Origin: Lachnospiraceae bacterium
GTDB lineage: Bacteria > Bacillota > Clostridia > Lachnospirales > Lachnospiraceae
Direction of reading: 5' to 3'
Assembly (NCBI GenBank): GCA_017527205.1
Contig: JAFXQK010000033.1
Location: 1-58,248, forward strand
DNA: 58,248 bases
In this document: piece after piece, positions 40,301 to 48,526 of the stretch
Position numbering within the stretch: position 1 is the stretch's first letter
Layout of the letters: every line of letters begins with the position of its first letter
Translations under genes and position numbers: made by a program
Notes under the pieces: generated by a model
The model's input: only the letters and a program-made list of their open reading frames with translations
What the model was told of the DNA's origin: nothing
Database searches by the model: none

Positions 40301-40999
40301 ATGAAAATAGAAAAGATTAATGAGAATCAAATTCGCTGCACCTTGACCAAAGAAGACCTGGCAAGCCGCCAGCTAAAGCTCAGCGAGCTCGCCTACGGCA
40401 CGGAGAAGGCAAAGCGCCTTTTTCGGGAAATGATGCAGCAGGCAAATTTCGAATTCGGTTTTGAGGCGGAAGACATTCCCCTGATGATAGAGGCCATTCC
40501 CATGAATGCGGAATGTGTCGTGCTCCTGATCACAAAGGTGGAGGATCCCGAGGAACTGGATACCCGTTTCGCGCGCTTTTCGCCCAGCGACAATACCTAT
40601 GACGAAGAGGACGAGGAACCCTTTGAAGGGTATTCCGATGACATGATGGATGCCTTGCGGCCCTTTACGGATCAGCGTCAAAAGGAAGAAGCCGCTTTGG
40701 ATGAGTCGGGACGAACCTCCCGCATCTTCCTCTTCCGCACGCTCTCAGAGGTCATGAATGCAGCCGCTCAGGTCGGGAGCTCCTGCCCCTGCCCTACGGC
40801 CCTCTATAAGGATGCGAAAAATGACGGCTATCTCCTGACGGTTAACAAGGGAGAATCCAATCCCGAGGATTACGCAAGACTTTGCAACATGCTCTCCGAG
40901 TATGGCAAGGTAAGCCGCGGCATGCTCAGCGAAAGCTTCATCAAGGAGCATTACGAAGTCATCTTGGCCACGGACGCCCTCAAGAACCTGGCGTTCTAA
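40301..40999 (+). CDS. mecA: Adaptor protein MecA
   Basis: A 232-residue adaptor that delivers substrates to the ClpC/ClpP protease. The N-terminal domain (about 1-75, KIEKINENQIRCTLTKEDL) binds substrates, an acidic linker (about 98-115, DEEDEEPFEGYSDD) follows, and the C-terminal domain (about 135-230) binds ClpC. The ATG at 40301 was chosen because GGAAGG is 8 nt away; another in-frame ATG lies 6 bp upstream. A clear terminator follows. Confidence 0.88.
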   Translation: MKIEKINENQIRCTLTKEDLASRQLKLSELAYGTEKAKRLFREMMQQANFEFGFEAEDIPLMIEAIPMNAECVVLLITKVEDPEELDTRFARFSPSDNTYDEEDEEPFEGYSDDMMDALRPFTDQRQKEEAALDESGRTSRIFLFRTLSEVMNAAAQVGSSCPCPTALYKDAKNDGYLLTVNKGESNPEDYARLCNMLSEYGKVSRGMLSESFIKEHYEVILATDALKNLAF

Positions 41000-41041
41000 T
41001 GCCAGCCCCAAAAGCCATGGAAACATTCCGAAAGGAAATAA

Positions 41042-41075
41042 AACACCGCAGTGCCAGGCATTGCGGTGTTTTTCT
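41042..41075 (+). terminator. Terminator after mecA
   Basis: AACACCGCA (41042-41050) pairs with TGCGGTGTT (41062-41070), followed by TTTCTC. It lies 43 bp after the mecA stop. Confidence 0.82.
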
Positions 41076-41110
41076 CATATGATGTTTTTTCTCTTATGAT
41101 GCTTTTTCCC

Positions 41111-41302
41111 TTACATGCTCTCAATGGCCGCCATCAGCTCGTCCACGTCAATGCCATGAACCAGGGCAGCCTCCTCAAGGGACTCTCCCTGTGCGGAAGG
41201 ACATCCCAGGCAATGCATGCCTGCCTCTAATAAAACGGGAGCCACTTCAGGGCTCTTGCGAAGGATCTCGCCAATCGTCATCTCTTTCGTGATACCGCTC
41301 AT
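41111..41302 (-). CDS. DUF1858 redox-disulfide domain protein
   Basis: A 63-residue protein made of one DUF1858 domain. It has the [20 protein letters not shown] core with the conserved Cys-x-x-Cys. The domain is often linked to hybrid-cluster proteins and anaerobic redox control. It is transcribed alone, divergent from the pyruvate formate-lyase locus. Confidence 0.88.
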   Translation of the reverse strand: MSGITKEMTIGEILRKSPEVAPVLLEAGMHCLGCPSAQGESLEEAALVHGIDVDELMAAIESM

Positions 41303-41489
41303 TTTCTCTCTACTCCTTTCTAATGCAATAACTCATTCACGTAAATTTCATCTTACGTTCATGTGTTTTCCACGTTCCTTTGTCATAATGTTATTTAGAC
41401 GATTGATATCATATCATGATTCTCGACAAATGACAATAGTCATATCTTGTCAAAGATGGCTTAGAAATTTGTGTTTTGGGGGAGACTTC

Positions 41490-41700
41490 AACTTTATTCG
41501 CAGGACACGCCCATGTGCTTTGTGGAGGCTTCAATGATATTCGCCAAACCCGCGCCTGCGGCTCTCTTCGTTTGGCTCATATCGTTGAAGGTCCTGCTTC
41601 GCAGGACACGCCCCAAGTCGTGAAACGATTTGCTCGAACAAGCTCGGCAAATCGTTCCACGACTTGGGGCTATCCTCCCCGACGAGTACCATAATGTTCT
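41490..41700. repeat. Structured non-coding region with a 23-bp-arm hairpin
   Basis: CCCCAAGTCGTGAAACGATT plus TGC (41611-41633) faces its complement at 41647-41669 with one G-U difference and a 13-nt loop. Beside it, GTCCTGC-TTC-GCAGGAC (41591-41607) is a perfect hairpin, and TTCGCAGGACACGCCC is repeated at 41497-41512 and 41598-41613. GCCAAAC/GTTTGGC form another stem between. No T-tract follows, so it is not a plain terminator. It may be a dispersed repeat or small RNA. Confidence 0.65.
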
Positions 41701-41722
41701 TTAAAAAGTACACTCTCTCACC

Positions 41723-41751
41723 TTGACTGAACCCTTTCTTTTCAATATAAT
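41723..41751 (+). promoter_or_regulatory. Promoter of the pyruvate formate-lyase locus
   Basis: TTGACT (41723-41728) and TATAAT (41746-41751) are 17 bp apart, a strong sigma-A-like promoter. It fits the biased codon use of the gene behind it. Confidence 0.88.
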
Positions 41752-41772
41752 GACAGTAGAAATAGAAGTGCT

Positions 41773-41798
41773 AAATTGTCGATAAAATCTGACAATTT
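41773..41798 (+). promoter_or_regulatory. Dyad in the pflB leader
   Basis: AAATTGTC (41773-41780) and GACAATTT (41791-41798) form a perfect 8-bp dyad around GATAAAATCT, about 20 bp after the -10 box. It could bind a redox regulator or form a leader hairpin. It does not match the Rex consensus. Confidence 0.5.
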
Positions 41799-41843
41799 TA
41801 ACCAATCTTTCATTCAAATAATATTAAGAGGAGGCATTTCAAA

Positions 41844-43883
41844 ATGAAACCAATTGAAACAGATTTTGTACGTGGCAAGTGGGACAAGGAAGTTAACGTT
41901 CGTGACTTCATCCAGAGAAACTATCATCCCTATGACGGTGATGAGTCCTTCCTGGCTGGTCCTACCCAGAACACCAAGGACCTTTGGGCTATGGTTCTTG
42001 ACCTTCAGAAGAAGGAAAGAGAAGCAGGCGGCGTTCTTGACATGGACACCAAGGTGATCTCCACCATTACTTCCCATGGTCCCGGATACCTTGACAAGAG
42101 CAAAGAGAAGATCGTAGGCTTCCAGACTGACAAGCCCTTCAAGCGTTCCCTCCAACCTTACGGCGGTATCCGTATGGCAGAGAAGGCTTGCTCCGACAAC
42201 GGCTATGAGGTTGATCCTGAGATCTCCGAGTTCTTCTCCACTCACAGAAAGACTCACAACGCAGGATGCTTCGATGCTTACAATCAGGAGATGAGAGCTT
42301 GCCGTTCTTCCCATATCATTACCGGTCTTCCCGATGCATATGGCCGCGGCCGTATCATTGGCGACTACAGAAGAGTTGCTCTGTATGGTATCGACAGACT
42401 GATCGAGGACAAGCAGGCACAGAAGGATTCCACCGGCCGCGTAATGACCGATGACGTGATCCGTCTTCGCGAGGAGCTTTCCGAGCAGATGACCGCTCTG
42501 AAGATGATGAAGGAAATGGCTGCATCCTATGGCTGCGACATCTCCAATCCTGCCACCAACGTTCAGGAAGCAATCCAGGCAGTATACTTCGGATATCTGT
42601 GTGCAGTTAAGGAGCAGAACGGTGCTGCAATGTCCCTTGGACGTACCTCCACCTTCCTTGACATCTACGCAGAGCGCGACCTGGCTAACGGCACCTTCAC
42701 CGAGGAGCAGATCCAGGAGTTCGTTGACCACTTCATCATGAAGCTTCGTTGCGTGAAGTTCGCTCGTACTCCCGAGTACAACCAGATCTTCGCAGGCGAC
42801 CCCGTATGGGTAACCGAGTCCCTGGGCGGCGTTGGCGTTGACGGTCGTCACATGGTAACCAAGATGAGCTTCCGTTATCTGCACACCTTGAACAACTTGG
42901 GCCCTTCACCCGAGCCTAACCTGACCGTTCTTTGGTCCACCAGACTTCCCGAGGGCTGGAAGAGATTCTGTGCAAAGATGTCCATCCAGACTTCTTCCAT
43001 CCAGTACGAGAACGATGACCTGATGAGAGTAACCCACGGTGATGACTACGGCATCGCTTGCTGCGTATCCTCCATGAGAATCGGTAAGGAAATGCAGTTC
43101 TTCGGCGCTCGTGCTAACCTGGCTAAGTGCTTACTGTACGCTCTGAACGGTGGTATCGATGAAGTTACCAAGAAGCAGGTTGGTCCTAAGTATCGTCCCG
43201 TTACTGGCGACGTTCTTGAGTATCAGGACGTTTATGACAAGTTCATGGACATGATGGAGTGGCAGGCTGACGTTTACGTTAACACCCTGAACATCATCCA
43301 CTACATGCATGACAAGTACTGCTACGAGAGAGCAGAGATGGCTCTTCATGACAGAGACGTTCGCAGATACTTCGCAACTGGTATCGCCGGTCTGTCCATC
43401 GTTGCAGACTCCCTGTCCGCAATCAAGTACGCTAAGGTTGAAGTGATCCGTGACGAGGACGGCATCATCGTTGACTTCAAGACCACCGGCGACTTCCCTA
43501 AATATGGTAATGACGATGACCGCGTAGACGAGATCGCTCAGGATATCGTTCACAAGTTCATGACCGCCATCAGAAGACATCACACCTACAGAGATGGCTT
43601 CCCTACCACTTCCATCCTGACCATTACCTCTAACGTTACCTATGGTAAGGCTACCGGTAATACCCCTGATGGACGTCGTAAGGGCCAGCCTTTCGCTCCT
43701 GGTGCTAACCCTATGCACGGCCGTGACAGCCACGGTGCAGTTGCATCCCTGTCTTCCGTATCCAAGCTGCCTTTCAATGATGCACAGGATGGTATCTCCA
43801 ATACCTTCACCCTCATTCCTGGCGCTCTTGGTAAAGAGGATAAGGTATTCGCTGGCGACATCGAGCTTGACTTAAACAAGTAA
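41844..43883 (+). CDS. pflB: Pyruvate formate-lyase catalytic chain lacking the glycyl-radical domain
   Basis: A 679-residue chain of formate acetyltransferase, which turns pyruvate and CoA into acetyl-CoA and formate. The adjacent catalytic cysteines C406-C407 are in [10 protein letters not shown], and the late PFL block [20 protein letters not shown] is intact. It ends [19 protein letters not shown] and stop, just where one-piece enzymes continue into the radical domain (RVSGYAV). That domain is encoded separately at 44223-44465; 679 plus 80 residues matches a normal PFL of about 760. GAGGAGGC precedes the start. Codon use is strongly biased (AAC, GAC, TTC), as in highly expressed genes. 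Activity should require the second protein. Confidence 0.95.
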   Translation: MKPIETDFVRGKWDKEVNVRDFIQRNYHPYDGDESFLAGPTQNTKDLWAMVLDLQKKEREAGGVLDMDTKVISTITSHGPGYLDKSKEKIVGFQTDKPFKRSLQPYGGIRMAEKACSDNGYEVDPEISEFFSTHRKTHNAGCFDAYNQEMRACRSSHIITGLPDAYGRGRIIGDYRRVALYGIDRLIEDKQAQKDSTGRVMTDDVIRLREELSEQMTALKMMKEMAASYGCDISNPATNVQEAIQAVYFGYLCAVKEQNGAAMSLGRTSTFLDIYAERDLANGTFTEEQIQEFVDHFIMKLRCVKFARTPEYNQIFAGDPVWVTESLGGVGVDGRHMVTKMSFRYLHTLNNLGPSPEPNLTVLWSTRLPEGWKRFCAKMSIQTSSIQYENDDLMRVTHGDDYGIACCVSSMRIGKEMQFFGARANLAKCLLYALNGGIDEVTKKQVGPKYRPVTGDVLEYQDVYDKFMDMMEWQADVYVNTLNIIHYMHDKYCYERAEMALHDRDVRRYFATGIAGLSIVADSLSAIKYAKVEVIRDEDGIIVDFKTTGDFPKYGNDDDRVDEIAQDIVHKFMTAIRRHHTYRDGFPTTSILTITSNVTYGKATGNTPDGRRKGQPFAPGANPMHGRDSHGAVASLSSVSKLPFNDAQDGISNTFTLIPGALGKEDKVFAGDIELDLNK

Positions 43884-43894
43884 TTTTACTCACG

Positions 43895-43952
43895 CCTTGA
43901 AAGCCTTCCCCTTCTGGGGAAGGTGTCAGGCGCAAGCCTGACGGATGAGGTG
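43895..43952 (+). repeat. Double-hairpin dispersed repeat, copy B
   Basis: It runs CCTTGAAAGCCTTCCCC, TTCT, GGGGAAGGTG, then GTCAGGC-GCAA-GCCTGAC, then GGATGAGGTG. Borders match copy A (2584-2639, minus strand), while the second hairpin changes sequence but keeps pairing. It sits exactly between the formate-lyase core gene and the small genes that follow. Confidence 0.75.
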
Positions 43953-43977
43953 ACGAAATTGGTAGGAGGTGAAACCA

Positions 43978-44184
43978 ATGGACGACAATAAGCAGATTGA
44001 TGATCTTGTGAAAATGTTAGACGAAGGCTTTGCAAAGGGCGTTGGCCACGTAAACGTGGATACGGACGATACGCAGGCTGACGAATCCAAAACCGTTCAA
44101 ACCATGGGATGTACGGATTGTTCCAGAACTCCCCTGGCATGCAGTGTTCCGACTCTTCACCAAGGATTAGATGATTATAAATAA
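43978..44184 (+). CDS. Glycyl-radical-domain-like protein with Cys-rich tail
   Basis: A 68-residue acidic protein. Residues 7-27 (DLVKMLDEGFAKGVGHVNVD) align with residues 10-30 of the radical-domain protein next door ([20 protein letters not shown]). After that it diverges: the RVSGYAV loop is absent and the tail has three cysteines (MGCTDCSRTPLACSVP). It cannot carry the radical. It could be a decoy, a cap for the empty catalytic chain, a metal/redox sensor or a decaying duplicate. TAGGAGGTG gives a strong ribosome site, so it is probably made. It lies 94 bp after pflB and 38 bp before the radical-domain gene. Confidence 0.75.
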   Translation: MDDNKQIDDLVKMLDEGFAKGVGHVNVDTDDTQADESKTVQTMGCTDCSRTPLACSVPTLHQGLDDYK

Positions 44185-44222
44185 AATCGAAGTACCACTA
44201 AATTAAAAGGAGGACTATTACA

Positions 44223-44465
44223 ATGGCAGCATCTACCGCACAGGTTAACAACCTGGTTAATTTATTGGATGGCTACGCAACCAAGGGTGGCCATCACCTG
44301 AACGTAAACGTTCTGAACAGAGAAACCCTTATTGACGCTCAGAAGAATCCTGAGAAGTATCCTCAGCTTACGATCCGTGTTTCCGGATACGCTGTAAACT
44401 TCATCAAGCTGACTCCCGAGCAGCAGGCAGACGTTATCTCCCGTACCTTCCATGAGTCCATCTAA
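44223..44465 (+). CDS. Stand-alone glycyl-radical domain of pyruvate formate-lyase
   Basis: An 80-residue protein equivalent to the C-terminal domain of PFL. It holds [33 protein letters not shown] with the radical glycine at G55, and ends SRTFHESI. E. coli GrcA (YfiD) is a similar stand-alone protein, but there it only repairs an otherwise complete PFL; here the catalytic chain next to it has no such domain. It should therefore be an essential second subunit, activated by the radical-SAM enzyme downstream. AAAAGGAGGACTATTAC precedes ATG. Confidence 0.92.
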   Translation: MAASTAQVNNLVNLLDGYATKGGHHLNVNVLNRETLIDAQKNPEKYPQLTIRVSGYAVNFIKLTPEQQADVISRTFHESI

Positions 44466-44557
44466 TAAAGGATTCGGATGGTAACCGTCATCTTTCATGA
44501 TACGCGGTTCTAAACGGACAACGCGCAGAACGCTGCGCGGATAACAAAATGAAACAT

Positions 44558-44598
44558 AAAAAGAGGAATTCAACAGATTGTTTGGATTCCTCTTTTTT
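44558..44598 (+). terminator. Terminator-like hairpin between the radical-domain gene and pflA
   Basis: AAAAAGAGGAAT (44558-44569) pairs with ATTCCTCTTTTT (44586-44597), followed by T. It ends 14 bp before pflA, so it may lower activase expression relative to the enzyme subunits. Confidence 0.75.
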
Positions 44599-44612
44599 AG
44601 AAAGAGGTCATT

Positions 44613-45386
44613 ATGCTAGGTAAAATCCATTCTTTGGAAAGCTTTGGAACGGTTGACGGTCCCGGCACGCGCTTTGTCGTGTTCTTTCAGGGCTGTCCCA
44701 TGCGCTGCGCTTACTGCCATAATCCCGATACCTGGGAATTAAATGCCGGGACGCCCATGGAGGCCTCCTACATCATTGAACAATACGAGCGTAACGCTCC
44801 TTTTTATCAAAATGGCGGCGGCATCACTTGTACGGGCGGTGAGCCCTTGATGCAGATTGATTTTCTGATCGAGCTCTTTGCGCTTGCGAAGTCCAAGGGC
44901 ATCCATACCTGCCTCGATACCTCCGGCATTGCATTTAATCCAAACAATGCGCCTTTGATGGAGAAATTTGACAAGCTGATGCCCCTGACAGACCTTGTCA
45001 TGCTTGACATCAAGCACATTGACCCAGTAAAGCACAAGGAGCTCTGTCTCCAGCCCAATGAAAACATCCTCAAATTTGCGGCCTACCTTGACGAGAAGGG
45101 CGTTGACATGTGGATCCGTCACGTCGTAGTTCCCGGCCTTACGGATGATGAGGTTTACCTCGAAAAGCTCGGTTATTTCATTGGTCAGTTCCATAACCTG
45201 AAGGCGCTGGACGTACTCCCCTATCACACCATGGGCGAGACAAAATACGAAAAGCTCGGGATAGACTATCGCTTAAAGGGCGTTCCTGCAATGGATAAGG
45301 ACAAGCTGCTCGATAAAAAGGCCGCCATTATCCGAGGCATCAAAAAGCGTCGTGAGGAGCTTGGAATGACCCATCACGATACCTAA
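44613..45386 (+). CDS. pflA: Pyruvate formate-lyase activating enzyme
   Basis: A 257-residue radical-SAM enzyme that abstracts hydrogen from the PFL glycine. The cluster ligands C28, C32 and C35 lie in FFQGCPMRCAYCHNPDTW, and the SAM-binding GGGITCTGGEPLMQ follows. Length and motifs match PflA. The expected substrate is G55 of the separate 80-residue protein. AGAAAGAGG gives a modest ribosome site just after the hairpin. Confidence 0.95.
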   Translation: MLGKIHSLESFGTVDGPGTRFVVFFQGCPMRCAYCHNPDTWELNAGTPMEASYIIEQYERNAPFYQNGGGITCTGGEPLMQIDFLIELFALAKSKGIHTCLDTSGIAFNPNNAPLMEKFDKLMPLTDLVMLDIKHIDPVKHKELCLQPNENILKFAAYLDEKGVDMWIRHVVVPGLTDDEVYLEKLGYFIGQFHNLKALDVLPYHTMGETKYEKLGIDYRLKGVPAMDKDKLLDKKAAIIRGIKKRREELGMTHHDT

Positions 45387-45504
45387 GATTGATGACCGGT
45401 AATAATTTTTCTCAATTGCCTATTGAAATTTCTTATCAGATATACTAAACTAGCAATAGACGAGCATTTGCTTGTGGCATGAGTAGATAAGGAGGTAATG
45501 AAAA

Positions 45505-45675
45505 ATGGCATTCAAAATTGGTGACAGCTGCGTAGCTTGTGGTGCTTGCGAAGCTCAGTGCCCTGTTGGCGCAATCAGCATGGGAGATGGCAAGTTCGAA
45601 ATCGATCCTGATAAGTGCATTAGCTGTGGTGCTTGTGCAGGTCAGTGTCCCGTAGGCACGATCGAAGAGGAATAA
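45505..45675 (+). CDS. 2[4Fe-4S] ferredoxin
   Basis: A 56-residue clostridial-type ferredoxin. Two Cys-x-x-Cys-x-x-Cys-x-x-x-Cys-Pro motifs are visible: CVACGACEAQCP (9-20) and CISCGACAGQCP (38-49). It carries low-potential electrons. It follows pflA by 118 bp and could supply the electron for the activase; that link is inference. GGAGGTAATGAAAA precedes the start. Confidence 0.96.
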   Translation: MAFKIGDSCVACGACEAQCPVGAISMGDGKFEIDPDKCISCGACAGQCPVGTIEEE

Positions 45676-45698
45676 TTCCAAATCACACATACGCAATC

Positions 45699-45731
45699 AA
45701 AGGCATTTCAGAAAATGAAATGCCTTTTCTT
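45699..45731. terminator. Terminator after ferredoxin, overlapping the MerR gene end
   Basis: AAAGGCATTTC (45699-45709) pairs with GAAATGCCTTT (45717-45727), then TCTTTTT. The other strand of the stem encodes the last residues and stop of the convergent MerR gene. Confidence 0.85.
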
Positions 45732-46403
45732 TTTGTCTGTCGTACACTTATCCCTCAGTATTTGATCCAGCTTTTTGAAATACTCTTCTCCCCTGTGTGT
45801 CTCAGCCCACTCCTTCTCCAGGTCCCGAACCTCCAGGATCTCAATCGCCATGCCCCCGCCGCATCCAGTTATTTCCTCACTCGTCAGCTCAAAGCCATGT
45901 CCGTCCAAACTCCCAATGATCGCCCCAGAACACTTTTCCTCCAGACTTTCACTGATGACCATATTGTCATTTTCTCCCTGGCTTTCACTCATGAACACAT
46001 CGTCTTTCTCTCCCCGGCTTTCACTCATGAACACATTGTCTTTTTCTCCCTGAATTTGCTTTACGACCATAGAATCTTTTTCCTGACTTTGATTCATGGC
46101 CTTCATAGCCGCAGAGTCTTTTGTTGCCTGACATTGAAACATCAGCTGGGATATCAGTGAACCCTCCTCCATGTCATCCAGCTTTCCGCCCTTCAAGATC
46201 ATCTTGATGGCCCTCAGCTGCAAACCTCGTTCCTTAAGATTCTTAATCTTGCGAAAGCGTTCAACGTCCTCCAGCGTATAAAACCGATGCCCCAGCTCAT
46301 TCCTTTGAATTGGCAAACATAACTCCTCTTCCCAGTACCTCAGTACGTGACTCTCCACCTGTACCATCTTCGCCGCATCCGAAATCAATAACTTGTCATC
46401 CAT
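45708..46403 (-). CDS. MerR-family regulator with 12-residue repeats
   Basis: A 231-residue protein with an N-terminal MerR winged helix (about 5-72, VLRYWEEELCLPIQRNELGH then RFYTLEDVERFRKIK). The middle (about 107-166) is a string of 12-residue repeats of the type GEKDNVFMSESR, three good and at least one weak copy. The C-terminus is Glu/Lys rich, with no metal-binding site visible, so the trigger is unknown. The start at MDDKLL has AAGGAG 9 nt away. Its last codons lie in the ferredoxin terminator. Confidence 0.82.
   Translation of the reverse strand: MDDKLLISDAAKMVQVESHVLRYWEEELCLPIQRNELGHRFYTLEDVERFRKIKNLKERGLQLRAIKMILKGGKLDDMEEGSLISQLMFQCQATKDSAAMKAMNQSQEKDSMVVKQIQGEKDNVFMSESRGEKDDVFMSESQGENDNMVISESLEEKCSGAIIGSLDGHGFELTSEEITGCGGGMAIEILEVRDLEKEWAETHRGEEYFKKLDQILRDKCTTDKKKRHFIF
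45906..46085 (-). repeat. 36-bp tandem repeats inside the MerR gene
   Basis: Repeats encode the 12-residue GEKD-type units. On the plus strand TTTCACTCATGAACACAT recurs at a 36-bp step (near 45987 and 46019). The copies grade from near identical to weak. Confidence 0.6.
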
Positions 46404-46542
46404 TGCCTGCTTCTCCTTCCTACCTTTCACACATAAAAAACATACCAAATGCCTGCTTCGCAGTCGCTTGGTTTCGTTTCCTGGCTACAAAAAAGAGAAC
46501 AGCACCATGTCTGTTCTCTTCTCATTCGTAGTTTTTCTCCGG

Positions 46543-47892
46543 CTATTCTTGATTTCCAGATTTTCTTCTGTCCAGGTTTGCAAATTTGGTATATTCCGGC
46601 AGCCACACCAGCTCCACGGTTCCGATGGGGCCGTTTCTTTGCTTGGCTACAATGATTTCCGAAATACCCTTCTTCTCCGTATCCGGATGATAATAATCAT
46701 CACGATAGATAAACATTACGACGTCAGCATCCTGCTCGATGGCTCCGGAGTCACGCAGGTCGGAAAGCATGGGTCTGTGATCCGGTCGGCCTTCCACGCC
46801 TCGGGACAGCTGTGACAGCGCCAACACGGGGACATTCAGCTCTCTTGCCACCGCCTTTAGGTTTCGGGAAATCTCCGCAATTTCCAACTGATGCGATTCA
46901 TTCTTTCCACTTCCCGACATCAGCTGTAAATAGTCAATGATGATCATGGAAAGATCATGCTCCATCTTAAATTTACGGCATTTCGAACGAAGCTCAGAAA
47001 CTGAAATACTCGGCGTATCATCAATGATCAGCTTTGACTTTCCAATCTCGGCTGCGCTCTCAATGAGTCGCTCCCATTCATTGTCCGCGAGCTGTCCAGT
47101 ACGGAGCTTTTGCGCGTCCACGTTGGACTCCAGCGAAAACATACGGTTTACCAGCTGCTCCTTACTCATTTCCAGACTGAAGATCGCGACACATTTCTTC
47201 TGTCGAAAGGCCACGTTTTGGGCAATGTTCAATGCGAATGCCGTCTTACCCATGGAAGGACGCGCCGCGATCAAAACCAGGTCGGAAGGCTGCATGCCTG
47301 CCGTACGATAGTCAAGATCAATGAAGCCCGTTGCAACGCCCGTGACGTAACCATTCATCTTAGAGGCCTTGTCGATCTTGTCCATGGCATTGCTTACTAC
47401 CTGACGGATCGGCACGAATTCACCGGTATTTCTTTGCTGCGAGAGCTGGAATACTCGTTTTTCCGCATCCTCCAGGATTGATTCCATGTTTTCCTTCCCC
47501 GCATAACAGGAATTGGCAACCTCCTCATTGATCCGGATCATTTTCCGCAAAATGGATTTCTCATATACAATTGTCGCATACTGCTTGATATGTACGGGCG
47601 TAATGGCATCATCCCGCATGTCAATCAAAAACTCCAGATTGCTCACCTCAGGCGGTACGTCCTTCTCCTTCAGCTTCGCCTGAAGCGTCACGGGATCTAC
47701 TGGCGCGCCTGCACCCTGAAGCTCCAGCATGGTCTCGAATAAAACGCCATACTGCTTATTATAAAAATCATCCCCCGTCAGGATATCCGCCGCCGTAGAG
47801 ATGGCGTTGGCATCCAACAGCATCGCTCCGATCACGCTCTGCTCTGCCGCAAGATCGTTTGGCATGATTCTTTTAATCACGTTCTCGTCCAT
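46543..47892 (-). CDS. dnaB: Replicative DNA helicase
   Basis: A 449-residue hexameric fork helicase. The N-terminal collar domain (about 10-110) precedes the RecA-like motor with Walker A ARPSMGKTAFA (about 207-217), Walker B LSMIIIDYLQLM and the arginine region. It follows rplI and gdpP on the same strand, the conserved gdpP-rplI-dnaB order of many Firmicutes. Confidence 0.97.
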   Translation of the reverse strand: MDENVIKRIMPNDLAAEQSVIGAMLLDANAISTAADILTGDDFYNKQYGVLFETMLELQGAGAPVDPVTLQAKLKEKDVPPEVSNLEFLIDMRDDAITPVHIKQYATIVYEKSILRKMIRINEEVANSCYAGKENMESILEDAEKRVFQLSQQRNTGEFVPIRQVVSNAMDKIDKASKMNGYVTGVATGFIDLDYRTAGMQPSDLVLIAARPSMGKTAFALNIAQNVAFRQKKCVAIFSLEMSKEQLVNRMFSLESNVDAQKLRTGQLADNEWERLIESAAEIGKSKLIIDDTPSISVSELRSKCRKFKMEHDLSMIIIDYLQLMSGSGKNESHQLEIAEISRNLKAVARELNVPVLALSQLSRGVEGRPDHRPMLSDLRDSGAIEQDADVVMFIYRDDYYHPDTEKKGISEIIVAKQRNGPIGTVELVWLPEYTKFANLDRRKSGNQE

Positions 47893-47971
47893 GACAGGCT
47901 CCTTTCACTCGTAATCCTACGATCTCATTTACATGGCCATGTTCGGCCAATTTTCGAAAGGTCCTGCCTGC

Positions 47972-48418
47972 TTACTCTTCAACCACCTTAACGCTCAGCT
48001 TTGCAGCCACCTGCGGATGAAGCTTGATCACTACCTCATAGGTGCCAAAATTTTTCAGGCTCTCCGCGAGCTGAATCTTCTTCTTGTCCACTTCAATTCC
48101 ATGCTGCTCCTTCAAGGCAACCCCAATTTCCTTCGTGGACACGGAGCCGAAGGTCTTGCCGCCCTCACCAGCCTTAATCTTTACGATGACCTGCTTCTGC
48201 TCCAAATCCTTCGACAGGGCCTGTGCCTGCTCTAAGAGCTCCTTCGCCTTCTTTTCCTCATTCGCCTTATGGAGCTTTAACTCATTCAAATTCTTAGGGG
48301 TGGCCTCAACGCCAATCTTCTTCGGTAGGATGTAGTTGCGTGCATAGCCCTCGCTCGCCTCAATGATATCCCCCTTCTTGCCAAGCTTCTTCTCGTCCTG
48401 TAATAAAATAATTTTCAC
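47972..48418 (-). CDS. rplI: 50S ribosomal protein L9
   Basis: A 148-residue two-domain ribosomal protein. The N-terminal LGKKGDIIEASEGYARNYIL is diagnostic, followed by a long helix and the C-terminal domain with FGSVSTKEI. It lies between gdpP and dnaB. Confidence 0.97.
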   Translation of the reverse strand: MKIILLQDEKKLGKKGDIIEASEGYARNYILPKKIGVEATPKNLNELKLHKANEEKKAKELLEQAQALSKDLEQKQVIVKIKAGEGGKTFGSVSTKEIGVALKEQHGIEVDKKKIQLAESLKNFGTYEVVIKLHPQVAAKLSVKVVEE

Positions 48419-48526
48419 GTCATTTACCCTCTCTTCATTTATTCTGCCATATTACTGTCATGTAAGTAACAACCACACATACCTGGCTCTGATTGTTGCC
48501 TCAATCCAATTTCAAAGCCCGAATTT

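Noticed and set aside
41611..41669. Simple rho-independent terminator
   Set aside because: The arms are unusually long and no T-tract follows on either strand.
41773..41798. Rex repressor site in the pflB leader
   Set aside because: The half-sites AAATTGTC/GACAATTT and 10-nt gap do not fit the TTGTGA-type Rex consensus.
41814..42884. A 356-codon minus-strand frame opposite pflB
   Set aside because: It is a mirror of the strongly codon-biased pflB gene and lacks a ribosome site.
44223..44465. Radical-domain gene as a mere GrcA-type spare part
   Set aside because: A spare part needs a complete PFL; the adjacent catalytic chain lacks the domain, so the two-chain reading is preferred unless another PFL exists elsewhere.
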